NCBI RefSeq assembly: GCF_001653235.2
Contig: NW_019154050.1
Location: 1-64,000 of the forward strand
DNA from: Pochonia chlamydosporia 170
Taxonomy: Eukaryota > Ascomycota > Sordariomycetes > Hypocreales > Clavicipitaceae
Length of the DNA stretch: 64,000 nucleotides
Direction of reading: 5' to 3'
The notes under the pieces are model-generated. The model did not search any database. It worked only from the letters and a program-made list of their open reading frames with translations, and had not been told where the DNA came from. The translations under genes were made by a program, and so were the position numbers. This document shows, piece after piece, positions 19,627 to 31,413 of the stretch. The stretch's first letter is position 1; each line of letters opens with the position of its first letter.

Positions 19627-22600
19627 CAGGGTTCAAAGTCACTACACGAAAGTCCACATATGGACTCACATATGGATCCATTTCAATTGCACTCCATGCC
19701 ACCAGACCATGTTGTGGCTTTCTGTCACTCCACGGAACCCCGGCCACATATGTCAATGGTGGAAATTATGGTAATTTCATCCGGGGGTTAAGAAATACCT
19801 AATAAACGCATAGTGTATGAGGCAAATTTGAAGTACTTGCTAACTGGTCTGAGACACCAAATTTCAGCTCACTTCAGCTCACTTGACCTCAGCTACGGCG
19901 CCGCTCATGGATGACGAGCTGACTGACCAAAAAGAGCTGCATGAACCGTGGATCTGACAATGGACCTTTTCCTCATATTTCCTCATCAGTCCTACTGTGC
20001 CTTCGACTCGGCGCATGTTGTATTGCCTCGCAATGTTCCCTGCGTCTGACTACCTTGACTCAGTTTTGCTCCATGGCGGCCGTTTCGGTCTGATGCCACC
20101 CGATTTTCAGTTGTAAATAATCGAATAATGATGGGTGATAATAAACCCGATTATAGGCAACATTTACCCTCTGCAAGAGAAAAATTGACGGTGGCGATCC
20201 CAGATCGAACAGAAGAAGATGAAGAACGTCTGTTCCGCATTTTCCGTGGCTGGACACTGACCGAAAGAGATGGCCAGACGCGACAATGGGTCTATCAATT
20301 TGGTTGTGATATTCAGAATGTCGCGACGAAAGAACGCCGCTGGGTCTGTTGTCTGTGTGTAAAACGGAAGGATCCCAGACCGAAGAATTACAACCATAAG
20401 GGCTTACAGAATGCTGAGGGCCATCTGTTCAAAGACCACAACGGCATAGTCGATCCTGCTGGCAAAAGGAAGTGTCCTAACTCTACCGCTGAAACGCCTG
20501 CCCGCTCAATTGCAACGCTGCTGCAATTAAATCCAGAGGTTACACGCGATCAGGAAATAACGAATCTACTAATCAAGCGGTTTAATAAAACCACATTTCA
20601 ACAGATGATGGTCCACTGGATTGTTAACACGAATCGATCATTTACCACGGCGAAAGATCCTGACCTGCGAGCGATCTTCGAGTATCTATACCCTTCAGTT
20701 TCCATTACAGAAGCTCACATATCCGATGTAACGGTGCGCGCGATCGCTGTAAGAGAGTTCAATGCGAATAGGTTGGCTGTACGAGAGACACTTCGGAAGA
20801 GCCCAGGCCAGATTCATATCCAGTTTGATGGATGGCGGTCCGGCAACAGGCATGCTCTTTACGGCGTTACATGCATATTCAGGAGTCTGGATAACAGGCC
20901 CCGGAAGTGCGTTCTTGGCCTTCCAGAGCTGCTTGGCCGGCATACAGGCGAGAACATCGCCGGAGAGATACTCGATATCGTCAGGGAATTTGAGATTGAG
21001 CACAAGCTGGGCTACTTCACGCTGGACAACGCGTCGAATAACAAAACAACTATGGAAATACTCGGACGTGAGCTGCGATTCAACTGGAAGAAGCGCTGGG
21101 TCCGCTGCATTGGCCATGTTGTCAATATAGTGGTGAAACACATGCTCTTTGGCCAAGATCCAGACGCGTTTGAGAAAAAGATCTACGATGGTCAACTTAT
21201 GGCGGCGAGGGAACATGAGCAGTGGCGCAAAAGGGGCCCAGTAGGTAAATGGCATAACTTCGCCGTTGTAAGCAAACTTCATCATGCATACCCTTGTACA
21301 TTTAGGTTTTGGTGGCTTATGCAAACTATATCGTAGGAGGTCAATAGATCCGATATCTGGACCGATGTCCTGAAGAAAGTCCAGCAAGTCGAATCCCAAC
21401 TTTCCGATGACCCAGCGATCCAGACCCACGATCCTGTCGGGGTTGTGGTAGATAACGCAACTCGTTGGCTCTCCCAGCTAGCCATGATCGACCGGGCTCT
21501 CGTTTTGCGGCCGTTTTATGACCCTTTCATCCAACGAGCCTTGAGTGAGTGGAACAAAGCTAATCTCACAAAAGGCGGGTTGGGGAGGAAAGGAGCCAGG
21601 ATGCCATTCTTTTTGAGGGAAGAAAATCGGATTACAAGCAACGACTGGCGTGTGATCCAGGCGCTCCGTGACATCCTGTTAGACTTTCAGCTGGTAGTCA
21701 AAGCCTTGGAGGGTGATGGACAGGGCCAGCACCGAAAAGCAGTTCAACAAGATGAGATTGAGCCTCCATTATCCGGTAAGCTTTGCCTGGATCAGTCGGT
21801 CTGTACTATAGTTTTTCATGTGGCTAACGAGCCGCGGCCCAAAGGCACCAGCTGGGATCTTCTCCACGCGTATGAATATCTTCTCGAGTCTCTCGAATCT
21901 GCCAAGAAGATCGCTGTTTCCCTCCCAGACTCTGAGTATCTCGCTGTTAATATTAACCTAGGCTGGATGAAACTCGACGAATATTATCAGCACCTGAACG
22001 ATAGTCCCGTGGTCTACGGTGCGGCGGCTCTGCACCCGGCTTACCGCTGGGCATTATTCGACGATCTGTGGGGCGATGATAGCAAGCGACGATTATGGAT
22101 TACCAAAGCCAAGGCAGTTGTCCAGGAACTGTGGGAAGTCGAATACAAGAAGTTGTTCTCCGAGGATCAAGACTGTGATTTGCCTCCAGGGAAGCGTCTT
22201 AAATCGTCAAAGAACAAGTTTACAGCCTGGCGTAACAGCAAACAAGGGCTGACTCCGCAGACTCAGGCTAGCGACGCGTCTCCCGGGGCGTCTCCTTCAT
22301 CACCTTGCGTCGTGGGCCTGGATCTTGACGAGTATGATGAGTGGCAGCGCAACATAGACGATTCTGACGCCTTAGTCGTTGATCCATACGAATACTGGCA
22401 CAGTAGGCGACTCAAATACCCGAAACTGAGCAGGATGGCACTGGATTTACTTACTGTGGCGCCTATGTCTGCGGAGTGCGAGAGGTTATTTTCCGTAGCG
22501 GGACATATGGTGACGAGGCTTCGGAATCGACTAGACGCTTCAACAATCGGCTTATGCCAAACATTACGCAGCTGGCTACGAGAAGGATTGATCGGCCAGT

Positions 22601-22828
22601 TGGACCAAATTCTGACGGAGCCATCGAGGGAATAACGGCGATAGGCCAAGAGTCGGATTGACCACGGACTCTTACTACCATACTGAGAATGTGGAAATTC
22701 CTGCCACATGTGGACTCACATCCATTATGGATACATATCCATCCATACCACGGCCGTGATCTTAGTCATCATCCATATCCATTCCATATCCCCGAATGTG
22801 TAGTGGTGTGTAGTGACTTTGAACCCTG
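19627..22828 (+). mobile_element. hAT DNA transposon (hAT-B), complete, 3202 bp
   Basis: Ends CAGGGTTCAAAGTCACTACAC at 19627 and its complement at 22828, flanked by a perfect 8-bp target duplication GACTGGGG (19619-19626 and 22829-22836). Subterminal regions carry repeated CATATGGAT/ATCCATA motifs. It encodes one transposase with a single intron and no visible defect. Perfect target duplication plus an intact gene indicate a recent insertion. Confidence 0.95.
20128..22635 (+). CDS. hAT transposase, intact, two exons
   Basis: Exon 1 is 20128-21267 and exon 2 is 21337-22635, with a 69-nt intron (GTAAGC...CGTAG) between whole codons; the product is 812 residues. A BED-like finger lies near residues 70-105 (CCLC ... 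HLFKDH). The RNase H-fold core has FDGWRS near 232, LDNASNN near 298 and CIGHVVNI near 325. The C-terminal dimerisation domain (PYEYWHSRRLKYP ... SAECERLFSVAG) is complete. The enzyme would cut at the element ends and insert with 8-bp duplications, matching what is seen. A stretch at about 21775-21812 has GTAAGC...CTATAG but is in frame and too short to need splicing. No frameshift or premature stop was found, so an active copy is possible. Confidence 0.92.
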
Positions 22829-22836
22829 GACTGGGG

Positions 22837-23053
22837 TCAGTCATGAGAGTCGGAAACCGTTTCTATGTATCTACGCTTTCCTATTGCCTTGGGGACAGGC
22901 TTGCAAATAAATACACCAACTTGAGCTGGTTTGGAAAGAGAAAGATCAGATTTGATCTAATTTGATTTGGCTTGGGTCTTGGACAGTCAGAGTACTTGAC
23001 GTCGTAACAGATTAAACATTATCTATGCAGTGATGAAGTATGCGTCGAGGCTT
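22837..23053. other. Short spacer after hAT-B
   Basis: Old flank of the hAT-B insertion and 3' flank of the MHYT gene. It contains AAATAAATAC at about 22904, possibly a polyadenylation signal for the plus strand, and small GATTTGAT repeats. No coding content seen. Confidence 0.3.
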
Positions 23054-26000
23054 TCAATAGGAAAGCTTGTCGCATATGTGGTCTATCTCCAAAACCAGCT
23101 TCTGTTTCTGCGTCCGTTTGTCTGCCAGCACACTTAGAGCAAGCAATTCATCTACAAAGGCAGCTTTTTGCTTCCTGCCTTGTGCGGAGATGATTGCACC
23201 TGTGGCGGTGGCTGTGTAAGAGTTTTCTACTTGGTCTTCGGTGCCTTCTCGGGAGCGAAGAGTAGCTGGTTTAGTGCCATCTTGTTCAAAGGAGTCGAAG
23301 TCTTGCTCTTTGTCTTGTGTCTATGGACCAAATGGTTAGCTACAGCGCATACGGGGAGAAACTGATACAGGTATATAATATACTTCTTGAACATTGATTG
23401 ACACTTCTTGCGATACCATAATTCCTCCCAAGACTTGGAACTTCTTTCGCTGGCTTTGGGCTTTATGTGAGGAGCCGTCTGGTTCCTTTATGGCAGGATA
23501 GTTACTTGCTGACGACGTCTGTGGTACATCTTCAAAACTTCGCTCCTCACCTCGGTGTATGGAGCTAGGATGCGATGCCAAGTTAGAGAACTGTTCCTGA
23601 CTTCTAGCAGACGACAACGGAGGCAAGGTTCCAAGCCTCTCGTGACCACGCAAATGGTCTCTGACCTTCTCCAGAGCTCCCGAAATGTACCTGGTTGGAA
23701 GCCGTGACATGATGCTAGGACGCTCAGGTGACATTTGGTGCATAACGGACGAAATGTCACGATGTACCATGTGTGAAAACTCGACGTGGGCGGAGCGTTC
23801 ACGCGCAAGTTGACGCATCTTGAACAGACTAAGTGGGGTGAACTCGCATTGAGGCGAGACAATAGTAGTGTGAATAGGGACAACGAATTTAAATACGATG
23901 AGTGTGCGTTTTGATTGGAATTCACCTCCTTCGTTGCCAGAGCAAGGCAATTGAACCTCCCTTGGTAACAAGGTTGCATGGTCAAAAAGCTCATTGTCGA
24001 GCAATACTCTCAGACCAGAGACGGCATCTCGGAGATCGGACACAAACAACATTTCTCGTGGCGAACCAAGCATTTTTTGCTTTTCAAGCTTCAGCAAGAT
24101 AGTGGCTAGTGTCATGCCCCGTATGCAATTTAGGAATTCAGAATGCCTCGGTTCAAGGTGGTCCATTGGCATAGCCACAGAAGGAAGCAAATCCTTGGCT
24201 GCTTTTTGAGCAAGGACGTCAAATCCGCCCCTGTCCGGACGAGCGCGAACAGCAAACATGCCCACATGGACCCGTGGAGTGCGCATGGTAATCTTGTCCT
24301 TCTGGTTGGACATGTTGCGAAGTCGAGACTCTAGATCTGCAGTCCCGATGTGCATGTTCGACCGAATAGAACTCACTGCCCGATGGACTTCAGCAAATCG
24401 ATACCCAGAGGCTTCAAGCTTCTCAATATCTCGTTTGTCATTGACCGTACGAACAAGGAACATGAGATATCCCTGTCCGTAGTCTTCAGCGTTGTGTTGC
24501 TGGAAGTCACCCTTCTCAGCAAAACTGTGCAGACTGAATTTATCGCTATTTAAGACCCGGTGGCGGGGAGCGACATGCCTCGACGATTCGCCTGTTACGA
24601 AGATTTCGTCCCATAACACACCGACGTTGTTAAGCGTCTCTTTGGTCTTGTCGGCAAGCGCGTTGGCAGTTACACAGAACAGCTCCCGGAGGATGGTGTC
24701 ATAGTCCTCGACTAGGACTCCGTCCTCGCCAACGAGTTTGACGCTGACTCTGCCGTTGTTGCTTTGTGCAAGGAGAGAGATGTGGTCAACCATTTTGCTC
24801 ATGACTGTGTTGATTGTGTTCCAGTTGCGGGAAGCGAGGAACATCCAGTGGAAGAACGGGTGGTTGGTATTGAAGTAATCATCATTGGACTGTATTAATG
24901 AGGATTAATACGATGACCTGTTTAAGATACAAGAGTGTTTCGGGGCGACAGACTTTCGGTAAATACGTATCAGTGACGACTTCGCTGGGCAAGTAACCGT
25001 CTTGGCTAACCATGATACGGCCCTTTTTATCAAAGACACAGGCAGCGAGAACTACTTGTTGCGATTTGCTGGCATAGTCGCGTCTGACCCAACTGACGTA
25101 CACTGCCAGACCAGTCATCGCTATGCCTCCGCAAATAGCCTTTGCAAGGTTAGTACCACAAGTCATACCTCCACGAATCAAAAATTTGACGATATGCAGC
25201 TCACCAAGCAAATCACCACAATCATAGCGTCCTGTCGAGACATCCCCTCTCTTCGCGTAACCTTCAAGAGTCTATAATTCGTACCGGCAGCCGCACACCA
25301 ATGCATGCCAGACACAGCTCCTGCAAGAACCATTGCACATCCCAATCTTTTCCACCATGCATTCTTCCAACTACTTTCGAAAACGAAAAACAACGCCAGT
25401 GTAGTCGTACTAGCGAACACGGCAATGACAACGGAGCCAATAAGATATGAAAGTTGATAGGAGCTTTTGTAATTGGTTATAGATGAATCAGCAAGGTAGT
25501 GCATGCCGCAGATTGCATCGCCGGAGAGTAATCCCGCGAGACCGATTCGCCACCATCGAATTTTGCCATTGCCGCTGATACTGAGGAATGCAAGGATGAG
25601 GACAAGAATTGGGACGAGGAGTGACGTGAAGGTCAGAGCAGTGGAGTAGGTGATTTGGAAGGTTTCATTGCCGTCCAGCATATCAATAGCTCTGTTCCCG
25701 ATGAAATGCTGACCGTATGTCATGTTAGGGAACGATGATTCGAATAGGATCGTACCCTCTACATCTCGCCGTTTAAAGTGTAGAGTTGGACTTACCATGG
25801 ACCAAATGGCAATACCACCCATGGCAATAGCAGCGCCGACCAGTAGTGACCTACGACAACATTGCTTAGCTATAATGGACAGACCAAATGCAAAAGAAAC
25901 GCAGCCGAATTTACTTACATGTTATGCATTCCCCTATGTGATGTTCTTCTTCTGATCAACTCCAGTGTGGTGCCTGTCCCAACCAGGCTAATGGCGTAAC

Positions 26001-26088
26001 TTAAACACACGTACCCGCCGTTAAATGAATACGGCACCTCCTTGCCAGTATACCGCTCCAGTAACTCTTGAGTTGTTTGTGAGATCAT
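23054..26088 (-). CDS. MHYT-domain membrane signalling protein, six exons
   Basis: Exons: 26088-25919, 25850-25796, 25708-25205, 25139-24954, 24889-23384, 23320-23054, giving 895 residues. The introns are 63-87 nt with GT...AG ends; three show clear TACTAAC/CTAAC-type branches, and the fourth has an unusual GTCTGT donor. The N-terminal third has several membrane helices and three MHYT motifs: MHFIGN (formed across the exon 2/3 junction), GMHYLAD and GMHWCAA. MHYT domains are proposed sensors of diatomic gases via bound metal; this is family knowledge, not shown here. The long cytoplasmic part has no enzyme domain I recognise. The last exon continues past an apparent stop in exon 5 only if the 63-nt intron 23321-23383 is spliced; it then ends FVDELLALSVLADKRTQ..., like the tail of fungal family members. 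Single-copy host gene, apparently intact. Confidence 0.85.
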
Positions 26089-27719
26089 TTTTTGTCTTGT
26101 TTGTTCTTCAGAGGCCTATGACCCCAGACTGCAAATAGACCAAACCAGATCAGAGCCGTTGCGAAGAATCAGTCACAGTCCGGGGACTCAAAGACGAAAT
26201 AACGGCGGGAGATAACGTTACACAAAGGTATGTGGATGGAGAAAACCAGCTATGTGCCTGTCTGGGTTTACCAATCTCTTGGTCCATAAATTCCTGCGCG
26301 ATTCCAAGGAAGCCAGTGAGAAAGCCACCAATTACTCCGTTAAAATTCAACTTGCGTACAGTACTATGTGAGTCGCAACAACAACAACTCCAGAGTAACA
26401 ATATTACGCACGGACCGCTTGATTGGCCTCTCGTGACGGCCATGGTCGCAACGGGCTGTGTCGGGAATCCCAAAGGGTAGTTCTCCGTAATGCTCCATGA
26501 TATCGATGTTCCTACATAGTCGATACCCATTGCCTCCAAGGACGAATCAAAACTAGTGGCTACCTAGAAATGCAACTCTGGCGGTATGACGGTACAAACC
26601 AGGGCCATGGGGTTATATAAAACACAATGGCCGAGAGCGACAAGCGTGCTAAACAAGAGTCTCCGCTGCCTCCTTGATATGGGGCTGTCCGGGTGATGAA
26701 ATTGCTTGCTCGAAGGATGTGGATCTTTAGACTCGGTTCCCGTATGGCCCCACTTGGCGGAACATCATCCAAGACAGCAAGGACTAGCCATGCTGCCAAC
26801 ACGATTTTTAACAAGCTATAGAAAAAGCTGAAGGTGAACGAATCGAAATTGCAGGTTATCATGTTAAACATTGGCTCCACAGGTACCAATTTTGCTGCAA
26901 TCAATCATGGGGCACGTGGCAACGGCCTGGCACCCTTCCAATGGTCAAATTTCCTGGGGACGGAACACCTGAAAATACAGGATGAGTAGTTTCCGACTGC
27001 TGCATATACGATAATGAGCCCTGACTCGAGACGTCACTACAGGACCCGCTTGATCGCCGTCCAGGGATTACCTGGAACAACGACCTTGTCAACGCCTGCT
27101 CCCGGGCAGTCGACCCCCGTGGCATGCAAACCTTACCCACCAGCTATCGGCGCAACCACAAGTTGTCCTGACAGATAGCGACTCGGCGCCCATTCCGTTA
27201 ATTCTGGCTCAAGCTGTAAAGTCGGTGAGCCGCACGCCAGGGCGGCTGTCTAGCTCAATCGGATGCCCAGAAACTGGACGAAGTGAACAACTGTTTGTCC
27301 TTCTAACTGCCAAGGTCAGCGGAGCTGTGCTGCAACATGATGCCCGGTCGGGCTTGAGAGCCATGCGCAATAATGGGAGCAGAGGCGTGGATTATCCCAA
27401 GACGGATGAGGGAAATCGCAGTTCAACTCTTCGCTTCAGCAAATCAAAGGGCCTGTACGTGAGGCCTGGAGTGCTGCTTTGTTGCCAGACCGCTGTTGCG
27501 TTAGTCGCCAGATACTCCCAACCACGCTCTCCAATATGTGGAGTTGCATCAATGCATTGATTCCAAGCCACCCCATATTCACCACCATAATATGTCCCGT
27601 CAATTTATGCTAGCGTGGCGTCACATAGCCTTAAACAGAGTAGCAGCGCCGATCGATTGACGTTTTAGTCCTCGCCTTGACACGCAGATGCTCGTTCCGT
27701 CAAATCATTCCACTTTAGG
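26089..27719. other. Region upstream of the MHYT gene, no confident gene
   Basis: About 1.6 kb. A minus-strand ORF at 26150-26539 (129 aa, including GGFLTGFLGIAQEFMDQEIG) has a protein-like stretch but no family I know and no clean exon structure. ORFs at 26560-26904, 26901-27140 (minus) and 27225-27560 (plus) look like chance frames. I see no transposon ends here. Confidence 0.3.
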
Positions 27720-28177
27720 GGTGGCAAGTAGTTGGGTCAAAACCTGTCAACGTTTTAAGCTAAGGCTGAGGGTTCCCACCAAGTTTGGTGACCTCCAGAG
27801 AGCGTCCATTCGGGAGGCAATTTACTTTCAATGCTTGACCTACATGTGCCTCTGCCGCACATCATGCCATAAATGCGTCATTCCAAACAGGCTGCCTATC
27901 TCATGCCAAGATAATCAGGGATGGCCTTTTGGGTCGTTGCGGCATAAAGAGCTGCACGGGAATCGTGCAACTCTTAATGGAGTTCTTGCTCCTCAGATAA
28001 TTCTCATTCAATACAATTGCCGCCTTCGGCGTAGGTATGCTCGACCTTATGTGGTACCACAGTTGTCTGGCACTATGGCTAATTGCTTGGTCCACTGACT
28101 CACAGCCTTCGGCTGGTTCTACCCTTTGCACCACCGCTCTAAAATGCAAGAGGTGACGTAGTATTTTCCTACAGTAA
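27720..28177 (+). repeat. Helitron-like non-autonomous repeat, copy A
   Basis: This stretch shares GGGTCAAAACCTGTCAAC and following sequence with 47036-47085, shares CTTAATGGAGTTCTTGCTCC and about 110 bp with 47232-47340, and ends with the same 3' block as the Helitron at 7530-7612 (hairpin CAGCCTTCGGCTG, then CGTAGTATTTTCCTACA). It is probably a short non-autonomous relative mobilised by Helitron enzymes. An ORF across it (27688-28098) is not protein-like. Confidence 0.55.
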
Positions 28178-29041
28178 TGCAGGATAGCACTGTGCTTCCT
28201 GTCCTTCCCTGTCCCCAGACCAAGAATCCGTGTTTGTTGTTGGATCTACGGGTGACGAGCACAGGACAACCCTCCAAGGAGAGCATGGAAATGTCAGAGA
28301 GAGAATCGAGAAATGCAGCAAACTCATTTGTGTTTTAGCGGCATTCGTAAGTCACCATATGTCGAAGTCCTTGACTCGTGGACCCCTGCTATGTTTTTCT
28401 TAATGTATGTCTCCATAGCTTGGTCTTGCGCAAGGATTTAGTGATATATTATCGTGTTATTATCGACGTCAGGCGACACTGGATCATACTTGAGATTTGG
28501 GATTCAGTTTCGGCAAAGATGATTAGCGTCCTTTCGGTCGATACCCGGTGCTCTGCATGCATTGCCACACTGAATGGACCCATACTTATGCCGATGCTTG
28601 AACTCGAGTTAGGCACAATCCCAGCTAGGCATGAAATGATGACTGCCGATACGATCCTACAGTCATTACCCTTGAACCTCAAGTATGGCGTGATGAACAA
28701 CAGTCACACGAGAGCGAAACATCTCCGACTTTCAACCCTAGATCCCTAGCAGAGGGTTCCGAAGTATTCCAAGCGACTATAGGGCACCCATCACAACTGC
28801 CAACGCCTCAAATGAGACGGCCCGAAAGCATGCAACTTCGACATAATTGAGAATAATTCAGACTAGTTATTAGACTCGCAGCCGTCATAAATGCGGCTAC
28901 ACGGTTGAAAATATCTCAATTTGATTGGTAGACTGTTGACATGGCTGCTAGCACTCGGCTTAAAAGATGAATTGGCCCCGAGCTTGACTGCGCCCATTCA
29001 TTTATCTGCATAGGGTTTATATGCCTGTATTTCTTGTTATT
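28178..29041. other. Spacer before carboxylesterase pseudogene
   Basis: No transposon ends or recognisable genes. A 123-residue plus-strand ORF (28378-28749) lacks any recognisable motif and is likely chance. Confidence 0.3.
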
Positions 29042-31087
29042 ATGAAAATTTTTATTTATCTCTGTTTATCTGGGCTAGTTGTTGGTGGCCCTATCCGGCA
29101 CGGTGACGACGTGCCTGTCGTTACTGTAACAAATGGCTCGTATGCTGGCATTTTTAGCCCGAGATATCACCAAGATTTCTTTTTGGGGGTTCCCTTTGCA
29201 AAGGTATTTGGCTGGTCAGTTTACGGTACCGAGGTGCTTGACACTAATCCTTTACAAGCCAGCCCAACGGTTTAGAGTAGCTGAGCGCCTAAGCCTCCGC
29301 TGGAATGAGACACGTCCAGCTGCAACCTACCCACCTCATTGCTATGGCTACGGGCCAGATAACCTAGGTTATGAGATGTCAGAAGACTGCCTATATCTCA
29401 ATATTGTTCGCCCTAGCAAAATATCAAGCGACGCTCAGCTGCCCGTCGCAATCTGGATTCATGGCGGAGGTCTAGTAGGTTGCGTCACTGCATTGGGTCT
29501 ATCTGCTTTAGCTAACTGGACAAGTACATGGGTGGCTCAGCTGACAGACGATATAACCTCTCTTTTTTGGTTGAGCAAAGTGCACAGATGGGAAAGCCCA
29601 TCATTGGCGTTAGCCTCAACTACCGACTCGTGGCATTTGGATTTCTAGGGGGGCAGGAGGCGCAAGCTGCTGGGGTAACCAACATTGGATTTCGCGACCA
29701 GAGGCTTGCGATTGAATGGATCCATGAGAATATTAGGGCGTTCGGTGGTTCGCCTGAGAACATTACCATATGGGGCGAGAGCTCAGGGGCTGAGAGCGTC
29801 ACGGCCCAGGTTTTGGCGTAAAATGGTAAGTCCGTTGGAGTTTGCTCGTCTTGGACATGGCAACTCATTTATAACTCATAGGGCAGCATAATGGTCTCTT
29901 TAGAGGTGCCATTGGCCAATCCGGATTCGGTGGAATTATCCCGCGACTTCCTGGAGGATACAACGCCACGGCCCTGCAACAGGAACATTTTGACAACTTA
30001 GTCCGCAATGTCTCGACTTGTGCTTCCACTGTTGGCACCCCACACGCTTTGGAGTGCCTGCGTAACGCTGACTTCAGAGATATCAATGCAACTTTGTCGC
30101 AGATGCCGGCATTGAGCTGGCCACCTGTCTTGGATGGTGAATTTCTTGCAGACTACAGTGCCAATCAGGTGTCGACGGAAGATTTGCCCGAGTTCCCATT
30201 CTAATTGGGGCGAACTCTGATGAAGGCACAGGCTTCGGGTCTGGCAAAGGGCCAGACGGCGGGTCATTGAATTCTGACGACGATCTTCGTGGAGCAATTC
30301 AGAATTTCATTTCTCCAACGGCTGGCATCAACACCGGCAAATCTGTTGATGACCTTTTGGATCAAGCCTCTACCTCTATCCAAATATTCAATCCGTGGGA
30401 ATCCCAACTTTAAAAACATGGCCACATGTTTTGCAGCCAGACGATAATTTTACGCAATCACTTGGTCTGCAGTATCGACGAGGCAATGCATTTTTTGGTG
30501 ATGTGTAAGTCAAGCGCAAAGAAGAAAAGTCTAAATCTGACGTGAGTGCAGATATATGCAGTACCTACGCCGAATGGCAAATTTAGCATGGTCCCGGTAC
30601 GGGCTTCCGTCGTTTGTCTATCGCTTCGATGTAACTGTAAATGGAAAGCCTGAGTTTACCGGGGCCACTCATTTTCAAGAGGTGCGTTGACATGCTTCAG
30701 AGAAAGCACAGTTTCTATTGAGACGTACCTTGAGCTAAGGCGAGGCATTGAGCGCAGGTCGCTTTTGTATTTTACAATATTAATGGAGACGGTTACACGG
30801 TAAATCCCTTTGGCGGTGATGATCATACATATTCTAGGAAAGCTCGAGCTCTTGCCAAAGAAATTTCGTCTATGTGGATCAACTTCATTGTTGACCAAAA
30901 TCCCAACGGATATCAACATCAGAGCCGCGAGAGTGGTAGGTGGCCCACGTTCGACCCTACAGATGGCGGAGGCGCGGGTCGTGGTATTGTCTTCGAGCTG
31001 GACCATTTGTCGGTTGAATTAGATGATTGGAGAGCAGAGGGTATAAATTGGTTAATTCAGAACGACCTTGCGCTCATCGGAAACTAA
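29042..31087 (+). pseudogene. Type-B carboxylesterase/lipase, broken
   Basis: A secreted alpha/beta-hydrolase gene with a signal peptide (MKIFIYLCLSGLVVGG). Recognisable pieces in order: GVPFAK, EDCLYLN, WIHGGG (oxyanion hole), GESSGAESV with the nucleophile serine (near 29780), and ATHFQE with the probable catalytic histidine (near 30670). The ORF would need introns at about 29202-29258 (GTATTT...), 29472-29523 (GTAGGT...AAG), 29824-29880 (GTAAGT...TAG), near 30506-30550 and near 30682-30758. At least three lesions kill it: a TAA just before the third intron (29819-29821), a one-base frame loss near 30175, and a second frame change near 30350. The C-terminus up to the stop at 31085-31087 is otherwise well preserved, suggesting recent decay. 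The ancestral enzyme would hydrolyse ester bonds outside the cell. Confidence 0.85.
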
Positions 31088-31192
31088 GACCATGGCTCTC
31101 CATAATTTTGACATCTGGTCGCATTGGATTGCTTCGTGCATTCACCTTATGTAACTGCACGCATTGGCGACGAGAGAGGATACGCGTCACTG

Positions 31193-31413
31193 CTTGTGTC
31201 AACGACGATGATGTCAGCCACTGTGTGACAGTGGCTAAAGGTCTCAAACAGAGGCTGTAGACCCTCAAACACACAATGTTTTAATAGTGTCACAGGATGG
31301 AAGCTGCAGGCAGCTTCTATGACTATAAGAGGTCTCAATTGACACTCTAGATAGCTCACAATACAAGGACAAGTCCACTGTCAATGCAATCCATAGCTAT
31401 CCAAATCGTGATA
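31193..31413 (+). repeat. LTR/MITE-like repeat, copy 1
   Basis: Aligns along most of its length with the insertion at 34201-34441: shared TCAAACAGAGGCTG, a GAAGCTGCAGGCAGCTTC-type palindrome, CTATAAGAGGTCT and CTCTAGATA. Its last 50 bases (31364-31413) are identical to 33117-33166. The promoter-like CTATAA box after a palindrome resembles short fungal copia LTRs. Boundaries are approximate. Confidence 0.6.

Noticed and set aside
21774..21812. Second intron in the hAT-B transposase
   Set aside because: GTAAGC...TATAG is present but only about 36 nt long and the frame is open through it, so splicing is not required.
26150..26539. 129-codon ORF upstream of the MHYT gene
   Set aside because: Part is protein-like, but there is no family match, no clear exon structure and an implausible N-terminus; left as unassigned.
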